NCBI RefSeq assembly: GCF_002499975.2 | Contig: NZ_CP052766.1 | Coordinates: 186,001 to 250,000, forward strand | Direction of reading: 5' to 3' | Source: Alteromonas pelagimontana | GTDB lineage: Bacteria; Pseudomonadota; Gammaproteobacteria; Enterobacterales; Alteromonadaceae | Length of the DNA stretch: 64,000 bases | Part shown: one piece after another, positions 38,534 to 47,817 of the stretch | How the letters are laid out: each line of letters opens with the position of its first letter | How positions within the stretch are numbered: the stretch's first letter is position 1 | Program-made: the position numbers and the translations under genes | Notes under the pieces: generated by a model | The model's input: only the letters and a program-made list of their open reading frames with translations | What the model was told of the DNA's origin: nothing | The model's database searches: none

Positions 38534-40423
38534 GTGAAGAAAATATCCGCCCTATCTCTACTAGCGCTACTTACCAGCTCAGAACTCGCTGGCTGTCAGC
38601 AAACCGTTGACAGTACTGCTGAGGAAACTGCATTAACGCTCCAGTCCATACCCGTTTCCGGTAAAGGGTTGCGGCCGATAACACACGAAGGTAGTCGCTA
38701 CTTTCTGATCACCAGCGAGCAGCGCGGCTTAATCATACTGGATGATCAGCATAACCCCGTTGCTTCTCTCGCTGGACATTATTCTCAAAGCGATATGCGT
38801 GTGCTAAACGACGACACGATGCTAATTGTTGCGTTAGATAACAACAGCAACGAAACCCGGTTAATTCGTTATCAGTGGCAAAACAAGCAGTTTACGTCTC
38901 TACTCGCGTTGCCGGCTGACGAATCAGATATTGAAGCGGTTTGTCTGCAGCAATCGCAAGACAATTTAGGTATGTTTACCGCAGATACGCGAGGAATGAT
39001 TACCCATTACGCTTTTACCCAAATTGGGCAGCCAGCACTGCACAATTTGAGAATTTTCTATTCCGGCCCTGGCATTAAAGCCTGCAGCGTAGCCGATAAC
39101 ACAAACACGCTTTATCTCGCTGACGAACACGCGGGAGTGTGGTTATATGACACGACACCAGAAGCAGGGGATGGCCGCCAGTTAGTTGCGCTGCCAGATG
39201 GCATGGGCGCCGAAGGAGTATCTGCACGACCTGACGGCACGGCATTGATTACCTCTCCCGATATGTCCGGCTATTGGCTATATCACAATGGCAACCTCTC
39301 ATCTGAGACTCTATCGCCAGACGTAAAACCGGAAAGTATTCACGTTTCCCTGGAGGGAAATCAGTTTATTGCTGGGTTATATGACGATAACTCTGACCGC
39401 TTGTACTATTTTGCTGCTCCCGCCTACGCAGCCCAAGCAGCCCCAACTGCTGTAGCACCTGACCTTAGTCTTACTGCTGATATCGAAACCATGCCAGTAG
39501 CGCGTTTTGGTGATGCTGCAGACGACCCTGCAATTTGGGTTAACACACAAAACAGCGCTGCCAGCTTAATTATGGGGACAGACAAAAAAAGCGGTTTAAA
39601 TATTTACAACCTCGACGGCACCTTACGTCAGCATCTTCCCGTGGGACGAGTTAATAACGTGGATTTACGCTACAACTGGAATTGGCTGGGAGAAACCGTG
39701 GATATCGCCGCTGCAAGTAATCGCTCAACTAACAATATAGATGTGTTTGCAGTAAATCGAGATTCACTCAACGTGCGCAAAATTGGAGCCATTCCCACAG
39801 ATCTGGCAGATGTCTACGGTTTGTGTATGGCTCGTCTTGGTAATGATATCGATATTTTTGTCAATGGCACTGACGGACGCTTCGAACGTTATCGTCTTCA
39901 AGCAGATGGCGATGCAGTGCGAGGAAAACGCGTGGAACAATTTGCCATTGCCAGTCAACCTGAAGGATGTGTAGCGGATGACAATACCGCAACGCTTTAC
40001 TTTGGTGAGGAAGAAAAAGGGGTATGGTTGAGAGATATCAGTAAGTTAGCCAGCGCAAATACTATGATTGCCAGCGTTAACGAAAAAGTACACGCTGATA
40101 TTGAAGGTATGGCGCTATTTACCGTTGATGATAAGCAGTACCTGATTGTATCGAGCCAGGGAAACAACCGTTATGCTGTATATGAAACTACTGCTCCGTA
40201 CCCGCTGCTAGGTACCTTTAACATTGTTGCTGATCTTAAGGGGAGAATTGATGGCGTTTCAGAAACAGATGGTTTAGATGCCTCGCATTTGCCACTTGGG
40301 GATCGCTTTCCTGATGGTCTTTTGGTGGTGCAGGATGGCCATAATATTATGCCAACGGATAAGCAGAACTTTAAACTGGTTGATGGAAAAAAACTCGCTT
40401 CTGCTATTCGCCAGTTACGGTAA
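38534..40423 (+). CDS. 3-phytase, beta-propeller type, lipoprotein with two propeller domains
   Basis: Hydrolyses phosphate from phytate. GTG start, seven bases after AAAGGA. Residues 1-21 are a lipoprotein signal with LAGC, so the enzyme is probably anchored in the outer membrane. The C-terminal half (about 310-629) has the BPP phytase marks: DDPAIWVN, GTDKKSGLNIYNLDG, RVNNVDLRYNW, AASNRSTNNID, QPEGCVADD, LYFGEEEKGVWL, HADIEGMAL, and the SETDGLD end, with Ca2+-binding Asp/Glu present. The N-terminal half repeats the fold in degraded form (CSVADNTNTLYLADEHAGVWLYD echoes the catalytic half). Such dual-domain phytases are known; the first domain usually aids substrate use. Confidence 0.92.
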   Translation: MKKISALSLLALLTSSELAGCQQTVDSTAEETALTLQSIPVSGKGLRPITHEGSRYFLITSEQRGLIILDDQHNPVASLAGHYSQSDMRVLNDDTMLIVALDNNSNETRLIRYQWQNKQFTSLLALPADESDIEAVCLQQSQDNLGMFTADTRGMITHYAFTQIGQPALHNLRIFYSGPGIKACSVADNTNTLYLADEHAGVWLYDTTPEAGDGRQLVALPDGMGAEGVSARPDGTALITSPDMSGYWLYHNGNLSSETLSPDVKPESIHVSLEGNQFIAGLYDDNSDRLYYFAAPAYAAQAAPTAVAPDLSLTADIETMPVARFGDAADDPAIWVNTQNSAASLIMGTDKKSGLNIYNLDGTLRQHLPVGRVNNVDLRYNWNWLGETVDIAAASNRSTNNIDVFAVNRDSLNVRKIGAIPTDLADVYGLCMARLGNDIDIFVNGTDGRFERYRLQADGDAVRGKRVEQFAIASQPEGCVADDNTATLYFGEEEKGVWLRDISKLASANTMIASVNEKVHADIEGMALFTVDDKQYLIVSSQGNNRYAVYETTAPYPLLGTFNIVADLKGRIDGVSETDGLDASHLPLGDRFPDGLLVVQDGHNIMPTDKQNFKLVDGKKLASAIRQLR

Positions 40424-40481
40424 GTTTTATACTAATTCACCTTAATATGATCACGCATCAAGGTGTGATTAATATCAATAC

Positions 40482-40510
40482 TGCCGCGAGCAATCCACCT
40501 GCTCGCGGCA
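40482..40510 (+). terminator. Terminator hairpin between phytase and CBS gene
   Basis: 11-bp perfect stem TGCCGCGAGCA/TGCTCGCGGCA with a 7-base loop, about 60 bp past the phytase stop. Followed by ATATGTTTCTTATT, so T-rich only in part; may serve both convergent genes. Confidence 0.65.
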
Positions 40511-40535
40511 ATATGTTTCTTATTAAATTCCAAAA

Positions 40536-40958
40536 CTACATGGCGATTTTGCGGTAGCCTGATTGCAGTTGCTCATCAATCGCGCGTAATACCGCTGCAC
40601 GGTTAATGGTTCCCACCAAACTGCCTTCATCATCAATCACCGGATAAACTCGCGGCCTTTCTTTTAGCAGCATTTGGGCCAGCTCCAGCACTGACGTATA
40701 AGGCTTAACTGTTAACGCCGGGGCATTCATAATTTCATGAACCCGACATACGTGCTCCCGATAGTAGCTTGACTCAATCATTCTTTGCAAACAATCCTGC
40801 TCGGATAAAAAGCCTACGACCCGCCCTTTCGCATCCACTACCGGCCCCCCTGTCTGCTTCGTTCGTAACAAACATTCTACGGCTTCCGCCACAGCCATTG
40901 TCTCTAAAAGTTTTACTGGATGCACGTTCATATAATCACACACTTCCAACGATATCAT
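40536..40958 (-). CDS. CBS-domain pair protein
   Basis: Small cytoplasmic protein (140 residues) made of two CBS units, about 8-60 and 75-130, with the usual TGGPVVDAKGRVVGFLSEQD and VYPVIDDEGSLVGTINRAA phrases. CBS pairs bind adenine nucleotides and sense energy state; the partner is unknown here. The gene is single, convergent with phytase. Confidence 0.87.
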   Translation of the reverse strand: MISLEVCDYMNVHPVKLLETMAVAEAVECLLRTKQTGGPVVDAKGRVVGFLSEQDCLQRMIESSYYREHVCRVHEIMNAPALTVKPYTSVLELAQMLLKERPRVYPVIDDEGSLVGTINRAAVLRAIDEQLQSGYRKIAM

Positions 40959-41125
40959 TTTGTCTCCCTCAGTATGGCCTTGTGAATGTTACTAACCTCA
41001 CAACACGCTATTTTTATTTAGGGGTACAACCACTACGCGGTACGCCAGCTAAACCGCGTGGCGTATACGTAAAGCGTAGTAGGAGAAGTGTGTTTCAGCT
41101 ATCTTTTCGATATATAAAAGGTTGT

Positions 41126-42190
41126 TTAAAGAGAAGTAGGAAGCCATTCCCGAAATATACCTACGGCCAATTTTCCATTTGTATCTATTTTTGCTCGATA
41201 CATACCTTTTGAATTAAATGGCATGGCAATATTGCCCTGTGCGTCTATGGCGATTACGCCGCCGTCTCCACCCGCTTTTACTAATACATTGTTAATCACG
41301 TCGTCGGCAGCCTGTTCCAGACTATCGTGCTGATACTTAACCCGAGCGCATATATCTGCGGCCACGTGGTAGCGGATAAAATACTCGCCATGACCGGTAG
41401 CAGAAACGGCGCAACTGGCGTTATCGGCAAAAGTGCCAGCTCCGATTATCGGTGCATCGCCTATCCGCCCGTAACGTTTAGCGGTCATTCCCCCGGTCGA
41501 TGTGCCAGCGACTATATTTCCGTGCTTATCCAGCACCACGGCCCCCACTGTCCCAAACCGTTCATTACTTCGCTGCCCGCCATGGGTTATGCCTGCTTTC
41601 TCCATTCGTGCTTTCGCTTGCCTGAGCGATTTAAGGCGCTTTTGTGTATCAAATATATGATTATCAACCGGTGACATGCCCTGCTCCTGGGCAAACGCTT
41701 CGGCACCCGCACCTGCCAACATGACGTGCGGGGAGACTTGCATCACTGCCAGCGCCGCCGCTATAGGGCTACGAATCGTTTTTACACCGGCTACAGCCCC
41801 GGCGTTGAGGGTACCGCCGTGCATTATCGAAGCATCCAGCTCATGTTCTTCATCATAGGTGTATACGGCGCCGATTCCGGCATTAAACAACGGTGAGTTT
41901 TCCAATATCTGAATGGTTTCTACCACCGCCTTTTCACCAGGCTCCCCCCTTTGTAGCAGCGCATAACCGTGCTCCACCGCTTTTTTTAAGGTGGCGGCAT
42001 ATTGCGCTTCCAATTCCGGGGTGAAATTTTCTTTTAATATGGTGCCAGCTCCGCCATGAATGGCAATAGCGACGGGCGCACTGTCTTTGGCATTAGCGAC
42101 CCCGCCAAGTGTCATAGTTATAGCCAACAAACTTGTTATCAAATACCTTCTCACCTGCTTTATCCTTCTTCTAATCATGTTTGAGATCAC
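41126..42190 (-). CDS. Isoaspartyl peptidase/L-asparaginase, exported
   Basis: N-terminal nucleophile hydrolase of the plant-type asparaginase family that splits L-Asn and beta-aspartyl dipeptides after self-cleavage. 354 residues. An N-terminal signal peptide (hydrophobic 16-32, site near VANAKD) predicts a periplasmic enzyme, unlike cytoplasmic E. coli IaaA. AIAIHGGAGT opens the alpha part; cleavage and nucleophile are at the Thr in ERFGTVGAVVLD; GDAPIIGAGTFAD and SATGHGEYFIRY are substrate loops. The start may be the second ATG at codon 5. Divergent from sbcB. Confidence 0.9.
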   Translation of the reverse strand: MISNMIRRRIKQVRRYLITSLLAITMTLGGVANAKDSAPVAIAIHGGAGTILKENFTPELEAQYAATLKKAVEHGYALLQRGEPGEKAVVETIQILENSPLFNAGIGAVYTYDEEHELDASIMHGGTLNAGAVAGVKTIRSPIAAALAVMQVSPHVMLAGAGAEAFAQEQGMSPVDNHIFDTQKRLKSLRQAKARMEKAGITHGGQRSNERFGTVGAVVLDKHGNIVAGTSTGGMTAKRYGRIGDAPIIGAGTFADNASCAVSATGHGEYFIRYHVAADICARVKYQHDSLEQAADDVINNVLVKAGGDGGVIAIDAQGNIAMPFNSKGMYRAKIDTNGKLAVGIFREWLPTSL

Positions 42191-42329
42191 CGCTTTACCT
42201 TACAGAAAAAGCCAAGAAAATGCAGTTTTTACCGTGTATGGCGCGCGATTGTTGTTAGGGCCTGTTACATACGACAAGTATTGCGTTAAACTGCCTTTTA
42301 TTTCATGTATCCAGGAGTTAGCAGCAGGC

Positions 42330-43763
42330 ATGAGCAATACTGAGCCCACTATGTTGTGGCACGATTATGAAACCTTCGGCGTCAGTCCACAAAAAGATCT
42401 GCCCTGTCAGTTTGCTGCCGTTCGCACCGATACGGATTTAAATCCAGTAGGCAAGCCTATCAACATCATGAACCAGATTGCGAACGATTATCTTCCTCAA
42501 CCTGAAGCTTGTCTGGTTACCGGCATCACTCCTCAACTTACGCTGCGCGACGGCATGATAGAAGCAGAATTCGCTCGTCAGATTCACGAGGCGATGAGTT
42601 TGCCCAACACCTGCGTAGCCGGATACAACAGTATACGCTTTGACGATGAAGTCAGCCGCTATCTGTTTTATCGAAATTTCTATGATCCATATGGGCGCGA
42701 GTGGCGCAACGGGAATAGTCGCTGGGACATTATTGATTTGGTTCGCGCGTGTTACGCGTTACGTCCAGAAGGGATTGAATGGCCGCTACGGGAAGACGGT
42801 TCACCAACCTTTAAGCTTGAAGAACTGAGCAAAGCTAACAATCTTGACCATGGCCGTGCTCACGACGCGTTATCAGATGTCTATGCAACCATTGCTTTGG
42901 CCAAACTGATAAAAACCTGCCAGCCCAAACTTTATGATTATATGTATTCGCTACGCAGCAAGCACAACGTACTGGATAAATTCGATTTATCTAAGCCCTC
43001 GGTGTTGCTGCACATTTCATCGCGTTTGCCAGCAGCTCAAGGTTGTTGTACCTGGGTGATGCCAGTGGCCATGCACCCACACAACCCAAATGCAGTTATC
43101 GTTATTGATTTAGCCAAATCCCCTGACGTCCTTGTGAATGAGCCTGTTGAGGAGATCCGGGAGCGGCTTTATTCTTCCCAGGAAGATTTAGGAGATGTCA
43201 GCCGTCCCGGCTTAAAACTTATTCACATCAATCGTTCCCCATTTATCACCACAGCCAAAGCCATGACGCCAGAAAACGCACAACGGCTGGGAATGGATAG
43301 AGAGACGTGTCTGGCGAACTTCAAAGTTCTGGCAGCAGTACCTGATATTGTAGATAAAGCAGTAGCGGTTTATCAGCAGGAAAACGACAATACTCAGTAT
43401 GACGCTGATCATGCGCTATATAGCGGTGGGTTTATAAACAACGAAGACCGCCGCTGGTGTGACGACGTACTGCAATCCGCGCCCGAAATGTTGGATACGC
43501 TGGGTGAACGCACGCAAAACATTCAGCTGCGTACTATGCTATTTCGATATCGCGCAAGAAACTACCCGCAAACGCTGACGGTCGATGAAACGCGACGGTG
43601 GCAGGCTCATCGGAAGGCAAGATTGACCGATAACACCTCACCCGCTAGCGTCACATTGGAGACCTATTTACTCACCATTGAACAGTTAGCCCAGCGCTAT
43701 AACGGCGATGTAAAAAAACAAGGGATTCTCAGAGCACTTTATCAATACGCTGAAAACCTTTGA
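42330..43763 (+). CDS. sbcB: Exodeoxyribonuclease I
   Basis: 3'-5' single-strand DNA exonuclease used in recombination and mismatch repair. The frame is open 270 bp upstream into the divergent isoaspartyl peptidase gene, but the ATG at 42330 gives 477 residues (E. coli 475) starting before MLWHDYETFGVSP. DEDD catalytic residues are in HDYETFG, the NSIRFDDEVSRY motif and the HDALSDVYATIALA end. C-terminal SH3-like and helical parts (about 200-477) are complete. Confidence 0.93.
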   Translation: MSNTEPTMLWHDYETFGVSPQKDLPCQFAAVRTDTDLNPVGKPINIMNQIANDYLPQPEACLVTGITPQLTLRDGMIEAEFARQIHEAMSLPNTCVAGYNSIRFDDEVSRYLFYRNFYDPYGREWRNGNSRWDIIDLVRACYALRPEGIEWPLREDGSPTFKLEELSKANNLDHGRAHDALSDVYATIALAKLIKTCQPKLYDYMYSLRSKHNVLDKFDLSKPSVLLHISSRLPAAQGCCTWVMPVAMHPHNPNAVIVIDLAKSPDVLVNEPVEEIRERLYSSQEDLGDVSRPGLKLIHINRSPFITTAKAMTPENAQRLGMDRETCLANFKVLAAVPDIVDKAVAVYQQENDNTQYDADHALYSGGFINNEDRRWCDDVLQSAPEMLDTLGERTQNIQLRTMLFRYRARNYPQTLTVDETRRWQAHRKARLTDNTSPASVTLETYLLTIEQLAQRYNGDVKKQGILRALYQYAENL

Positions 43764-43851
43764 CCTTAGAATTGAAAACACTATAGAGTAAGCGTTAAAG
43801 GTGCCTCGGTAGCTTGCCGATACCTGTATATACCAATACTAATAAGCCGAT

Positions 43852-45519
43852 ATGGAAGTAGTGATGATAGGCGTAACCATTTCTTTTGATGATTCTCGTA
43901 ATTACGTTGATATAACGCTCGAACCTGCTGCATTTGAAAAGGAAGTCGACGTTAAGGCAATTCATGCTGAGTTGCTATCTGGCGAATTTGAGAAGCTGTA
44001 TATCTCGCAAGGTTCGCTCAAATCAGCGTGTGACAAAGCCAATCATCACTTCAAAATCAAAGATAACACACCTGTCAAAGAAAGAATTGGTGAACGTCGC
44101 AATGCTGAAGTGGAATTTAAAATAGCCGAAGATGCCCTGAGTGTGAGGCTCATACTAACTGCCCCGTATGGCGGTCTATTACCCTCCGCGACTAATATCC
44201 GAAACATGGCGCTTGAGAATAAAATCAAACGGGGGATCGGGCTGAAGCGGATTGAAAACCTGTTAATTAAAGCGAAAGACGCTGAACCCGGAGAAATGGT
44301 AGAAGGTGAAATTGCCAAAGGACTACCGCCCCGCAACGGGCGAAACTCCCGCTTTGTTCCTTTAGTTCCCAATGCGCTTGAAAGAGTACTTCGGCCACAA
44401 GTCAGCGATGGTAGCCGCGTTGATATGCGTAATTTGGGTGAAGTGATATGCGTTAAAGTTAATGCAGAAGTACTTAAACGAATGCCGCCCGGCAAAGGTC
44501 GTAATGGCTACGATGTACGAGGAAATGTGCTGGAAGCTCGTGACGGCGAATGGCTGGATTTTAAAATGGGCAACGGCACAGCAGTGAGTAGTTCCAATCC
44601 TAATCTTCTGATATCGACCATCTCGGGAATGCCAAAGTATCAGGATATGGTGATGAATGTCGACGATACCTACATTTGTAGTGGTGTAAATGTCGGCACT
44701 GGCCATGTAACCTACGATGGAGCGGTATTGGTAAATGGCGATGTCACTGAAAAAATGTTGATAAAGGCCAGCGGCGACGTAACGATAAACGGCTTTGTTG
44801 AATCTGCTCGTATTGAATCCGGGGGTGATATTATTATTACCGAGGGCGCAATGGGAAAAGTGAATGACAACGCATCAAATTATAGTTGCCAACTCATTGC
44901 GACAGGGAGCATCCATGTTCAACACGGTCAGGGAATCGATATTCAATGTTCAGGCAACATTACTATCGGCAGGCAGCTCGCTTACAGTCGGTTACGTTGC
45001 GGCGGTTCTGTGACTGTAGGGCAAATTGATAATCCTCAGGGCAATTTGTTTGCCTGTGATATTGTCAGTCAAGCCGCTGTTACAGCAGGTACTTTAGGCG
45101 CCGTATCAGGCAGTACCCTGAAAATAGATTTTAGCCCCGGTTTTAATTTGCTTCTTGAACGAAAAGACACCCTTGATGAGTTGCTTCGCCATCTACGGGA
45201 AAATAATATCCGTCATAAAGAAAAAATAGACTTGATTAAGCAGAAATTAGTGCCGTCAGAATTACACCAGAAAGTAGAAGACGCACTGGAGCTATATAAA
45301 AACGAAACCGCGCTACTCCACTGGATAGAAATGAAAGCGTTGGAAATGAAGCAAGCAAAAGACAGTTATCAAAGAGACATTAAATTGGTCGCGAATAAGC
45401 GTTTATACGCAGGTGTGTCCGTCAAACTGAACAATCGCAGCTGGCGCTCGGAGCGAGAGTACGACCGCTCAGCAGTAAAATATGAAGGGCACCAATGGCA
45501 CTACCAGCCTATTGTGTAG
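43852..45519 (+). CDS. FapA-family protein (DUF342)
   Basis: Cytoplasmic DUF342/FapA protein of 555 residues. The FapA N-terminal region (about 80-170) precedes the polymer-like beta-helix core (about 270-420; repeats such as VLVNGDVTEKMLIKASGDV, ITIGRQLAYSRL, GGSVTVGQ), then a coiled coil (about 425-510). In Vibrio FapA links glucose PTS signalling to polar flagellar assembly through HubP, but no flagellar or polarity gene is near here, so the job is inferred. Start may be the ATG at codon 5. Follows sbcB by 88 bp. Confidence 0.85.
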   Translation: MEVVMIGVTISFDDSRNYVDITLEPAAFEKEVDVKAIHAELLSGEFEKLYISQGSLKSACDKANHHFKIKDNTPVKERIGERRNAEVEFKIAEDALSVRLILTAPYGGLLPSATNIRNMALENKIKRGIGLKRIENLLIKAKDAEPGEMVEGEIAKGLPPRNGRNSRFVPLVPNALERVLRPQVSDGSRVDMRNLGEVICVKVNAEVLKRMPPGKGRNGYDVRGNVLEARDGEWLDFKMGNGTAVSSSNPNLLISTISGMPKYQDMVMNVDDTYICSGVNVGTGHVTYDGAVLVNGDVTEKMLIKASGDVTINGFVESARIESGGDIIITEGAMGKVNDNASNYSCQLIATGSIHVQHGQGIDIQCSGNITIGRQLAYSRLRCGGSVTVGQIDNPQGNLFACDIVSQAAVTAGTLGAVSGSTLKIDFSPGFNLLLERKDTLDELLRHLRENNIRHKEKIDLIKQKLVPSELHQKVEDALELYKNETALLHWIEMKALEMKQAKDSYQRDIKLVANKRLYAGVSVKLNNRSWRSEREYDRSAVKYEGHQWHYQPIV

Positions 45520-45543
45520 GTGCTGTCTGGTTGTGTAGCCCGG

Positions 45544-46980
45544 TTACCCCGATGTGCAGGCTTTATGACAACCGTGTCGTCGAGCCTGGTACAGCGCTCT
45601 GCAGGCATCATCATACCATTCAGGAAAGTGTTGGCTTTCTTTAAGTGCAGCAATGCCTATTGCTACCTGCAAGGTAGTATCGAGCGCTTCTACCTGCTTG
45701 GGAATTGCAGCCAATAGCCTGTCAGCAAGCACTTTGGCCGCATTTATTTCGGTTTGAGGGCATAAAATAATAAATTGTTCTGAAACCAACCGGGCCGCAA
45801 TATCTACTTCTCGCACTGAATTCAGACATGCTGATGCAACTGCTTTTAATACTTCATCTTTATCATGACGCGCCTGCGCGCGAGCTGGCGAGGCAGAGCT
45901 TACCAATTCAACGACTATTAAACTAGCCGGCGAATGAAAGCGCTGGAATCGGGATATCTCTTCTTCTGCTTTGTGCATGATATAGTTACGGTTGTAGAGG
46001 CCGGTGACTAAATCATGGGTAGAGAGAAATTCGAGCGTGCGGTTTTTGTCCAGCAATGATAACTGCAGCGTTTCAATTTCTTCGTTTTTTTGAATAATTT
46101 GGCGACGACACTGCTCTGCTATCCGTCTTCGCCATATCAGCATACCTATAAACATGATACTGATAATTAATACCGCTATTAGCAGGCTGTAATCACTTTT
46201 TGAGATAACACGGACATTATTCCAGCGTTTATAAATATCTACTTGCCGAGATTCCGGAATGGCGCTAATTGCGCTGTTGAGCTTGGGGATCAGAAACGCA
46301 TACTGCTTATTCACGCCGAAGCGAAGAGAGTCGTAAGGTTCTGCATAACCAACAATAGCAAATTTTTTATAATCTCTACTGATAATAGCGGCATTAATGC
46401 TAAGTAAAGCACCCACCATTACGTCTATCTCACCGCTGGCAAGTTTGTTTAATCCATCACTTTCCGATTCCACGTATTCGACATTGATACCAGGATAATA
46501 ACGGGCTAGATATTCAGCATGGCGATAGCCGCTCACTACCCCAAGTAAACGATCGCCTATTCCCGCGTATCCTTGCAAAATAGAAGTATCATCACGAGCG
46601 ACCAATACGTTGGGCGCTTCAAAATAGGGTTGTGAAAAAACAAGAAAACGGCGGCGAGACGGGCTGCTATTCATCATGGCAGCGACCATACAAGTACCAG
46701 ATTCTACATAGGCAAGGGTTTGGTCCCAGTTCTCTGTAGGCACCAAAACAAAATTATAGCCTGTTATTTCGGCAACAAGCTTTAGATAATCTGCCGATAT
46801 TCCAATGTGCTTGCCATTACGAACAGCTTCGTAAGGCATCCAGTTGGGATCTACGCAATATGTAACATCTTCTGCTAATACTCTGGGCGACGATATCGCT
46901 GTTCCAAGCAGAATTAAAAAGAATGTGAAGACGTCTTTCGACTTACACAATAACAAACGCAAATTCCTGATTACCCACAC
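45544..46980 (-). CDS. Periplasmic solute-binding sensor fused to a degenerate GGDEF domain
   Basis: 478-residue sensor. Signal peptide (about 15-36, cleavage near VLAED), then an SBP_bac_3 amino-acid-binding-like domain (about 40-255; YCVDPNWMPYEA, FSQPYFEAPNVLVA, GALLSINAAI), one membrane helix (about 264-284), a short coiled coil (288-318) and a GGDEF domain (320-478) opening HDLVTGLYNRNY. The signature site reads VSEQF at 399-403, and the usual D-F-K metal/GTP motif is replaced by VELVSSAS, so cyclase activity is unlikely. Convergent with the FapA gene. Confidence 0.86.
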   Translation of the reverse strand: MWVIRNLRLLLCKSKDVFTFFLILLGTAISSPRVLAEDVTYCVDPNWMPYEAVRNGKHIGISADYLKLVAEITGYNFVLVPTENWDQTLAYVESGTCMVAAMMNSSPSRRRFLVFSQPYFEAPNVLVARDDTSILQGYAGIGDRLLGVVSGYRHAEYLARYYPGINVEYVESESDGLNKLASGEIDVMVGALLSINAAIISRDYKKFAIVGYAEPYDSLRFGVNKQYAFLIPKLNSAISAIPESRQVDIYKRWNNVRVISKSDYSLLIAVLIISIMFIGMLIWRRRIAEQCRRQIIQKNEEIETLQLSLLDKNRTLEFLSTHDLVTGLYNRNYIMHKAEEEISRFQRFHSPASLIVVELVSSASPARAQARHDKDEVLKAVASACLNSVREVDIAARLVSEQFIILCPQTEINAAKVLADRLLAAIPKQVEALDTTLQVAIGIAALKESQHFPEWYDDACRALYQARRHGCHKACTSG

Positions 46981-47183
46981 TAATTACGATGTAGCAGTAT
47001 CTCTTTTACAGTAAGTAAATGCAAACTAAGACCCGCTTGCACAGGTATAGGTTTTAATTGAACCGTTTGTTATACAGATAAAGGAAACCTTTAGAAAAAA
47101 TTCCTTCACGGGCCGGCGTTTACGACAAGCACATGATTGATACTAATCCGTATTAATTTAAGGATAGATTACGCCTTACTCAT

Positions 47184-47212
47184 AAAAAAGCCCCTCTTTG
47201 GAGGAGGGGCTT
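47184..47212 (-). terminator. Rho-independent terminator of the subtilase/PEP-CTERM pair
   Basis: On the minus strand the 9-bp stem AAGCCCCTC/GAGGGGCTT (47188-47196 with 47204-47212) is followed by TTTTTTATG. It lies 30 bp after the PEP-CTERM gene. Confidence 0.9.
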
Positions 47213-47241
47213 ACCGGGAATTACCAAAAGGTTAACATCTC

Positions 47242-47760
47242 TTATGCACTACGACGGCGAGATACCATAAAGCCCATCGCCACTACAAATAATGCGAAAA
47301 CAGAAGGTTCAGGCACTACTAACTGGATATCGTTAGAAACAATCATCGGAAGATTAAAGGAGTCAAAAACATCCAGGAAATTGGACTCTGGGTTATACTT
47401 GTCATACGTTAACTGGTAACTCCAGTTGTCATCATAAATAGTTTCCAATACATCAAAATATAGAAACTCCAAACCTGCTGCAACATTAGCAGTATCGATA
47501 ATGGCTTCAAAATCGAAAAATTCTAAAAGCGAATTTCCCAGAATCGATAACCCTACCAGCGAGAAGTCGTCAGTATCATAGCTACTGACTAGACCAGTAT
47601 TTAACAACGAATCATCCAAATTCATTGTAATCTGGCCCACCTTCACGCTGCCTTCAACAATAATGGATTGGTTGATAATTGCGGCGTTGGAAGAAGTTGC
47701 AAATAATAAAGAACAACTCATTAATACTGCTGCACTACATAGACGCTTTAACGATTTCAT
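47242..47760 (-). CDS. PEP-CTERM sorting-signal protein
   Basis: Exported protein of 172 residues with a signal peptide (about 5-26, cleavage near SNAAI) and a C-terminal PEP-CTERM tail: VVPEPS, a hydrophobic helix (FALFVVAMGFMVS) and RRR at the end. Such tails are cut by exosortase EpsH-type enzymes in bacteria that make exopolysaccharide. The middle part has no recognised domain and is rich in Asp, Leu and Tyr. It lies 57 bp after the subtilase gene on the same strand, separated by a hairpin, and is followed by a terminator, so both are probably cotranscribed. Confidence 0.82.
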   Translation of the reverse strand: MKSLKRLCSAAVLMSCSLLFATSSNAAIINQSIIVEGSVKVGQITMNLDDSLLNTGLVSSYDTDDFSLVGLSILGNSLLEFFDFEAIIDTANVAAGLEFLYFDVLETIYDDNWSYQLTYDKYNPESNFLDVFDSFNLPMIVSNDIQLVVPEPSVFALFVVAMGFMVSRRRSA

Positions 47761-47789
47761 TTATTTTCCCTTAATGTGTATTTCAAGAC

Positions 47790-47806
47790 GGGGCGCTCAG
47801 CGCCCC
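47790..47806 (-). promoter_or_regulatory. Intercistronic hairpin between subtilase and PEP-CTERM genes
   Basis: Perfect 7-bp GC stem GGGGCGC/GCGCCCC with a 3-base loop. On the minus strand no T-run follows (CGTCTTG), so it is better read as a stabiliser or partial attenuator. It lies 30 bp upstream of the PEP-CTERM start. Confidence 0.5.
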
Positions 47807-47817
47807 TAGTTTTTGTT

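Noticed and set aside
42060..42329. Upstream extension of the sbcB frame
   Set aside because: It lies within the divergent isoaspartyl peptidase gene and its upstream region; homology starts after the ATG at 42330.
9018..47145. Scattered ATACTAAT strings in intergenic DNA (near 9020, 40431, 43837, 47138)
   Set aside because: An 8-mer is expected a few times by chance in 64 kb of AT-rich spacers; flanks do not align, so no repeat family is called.
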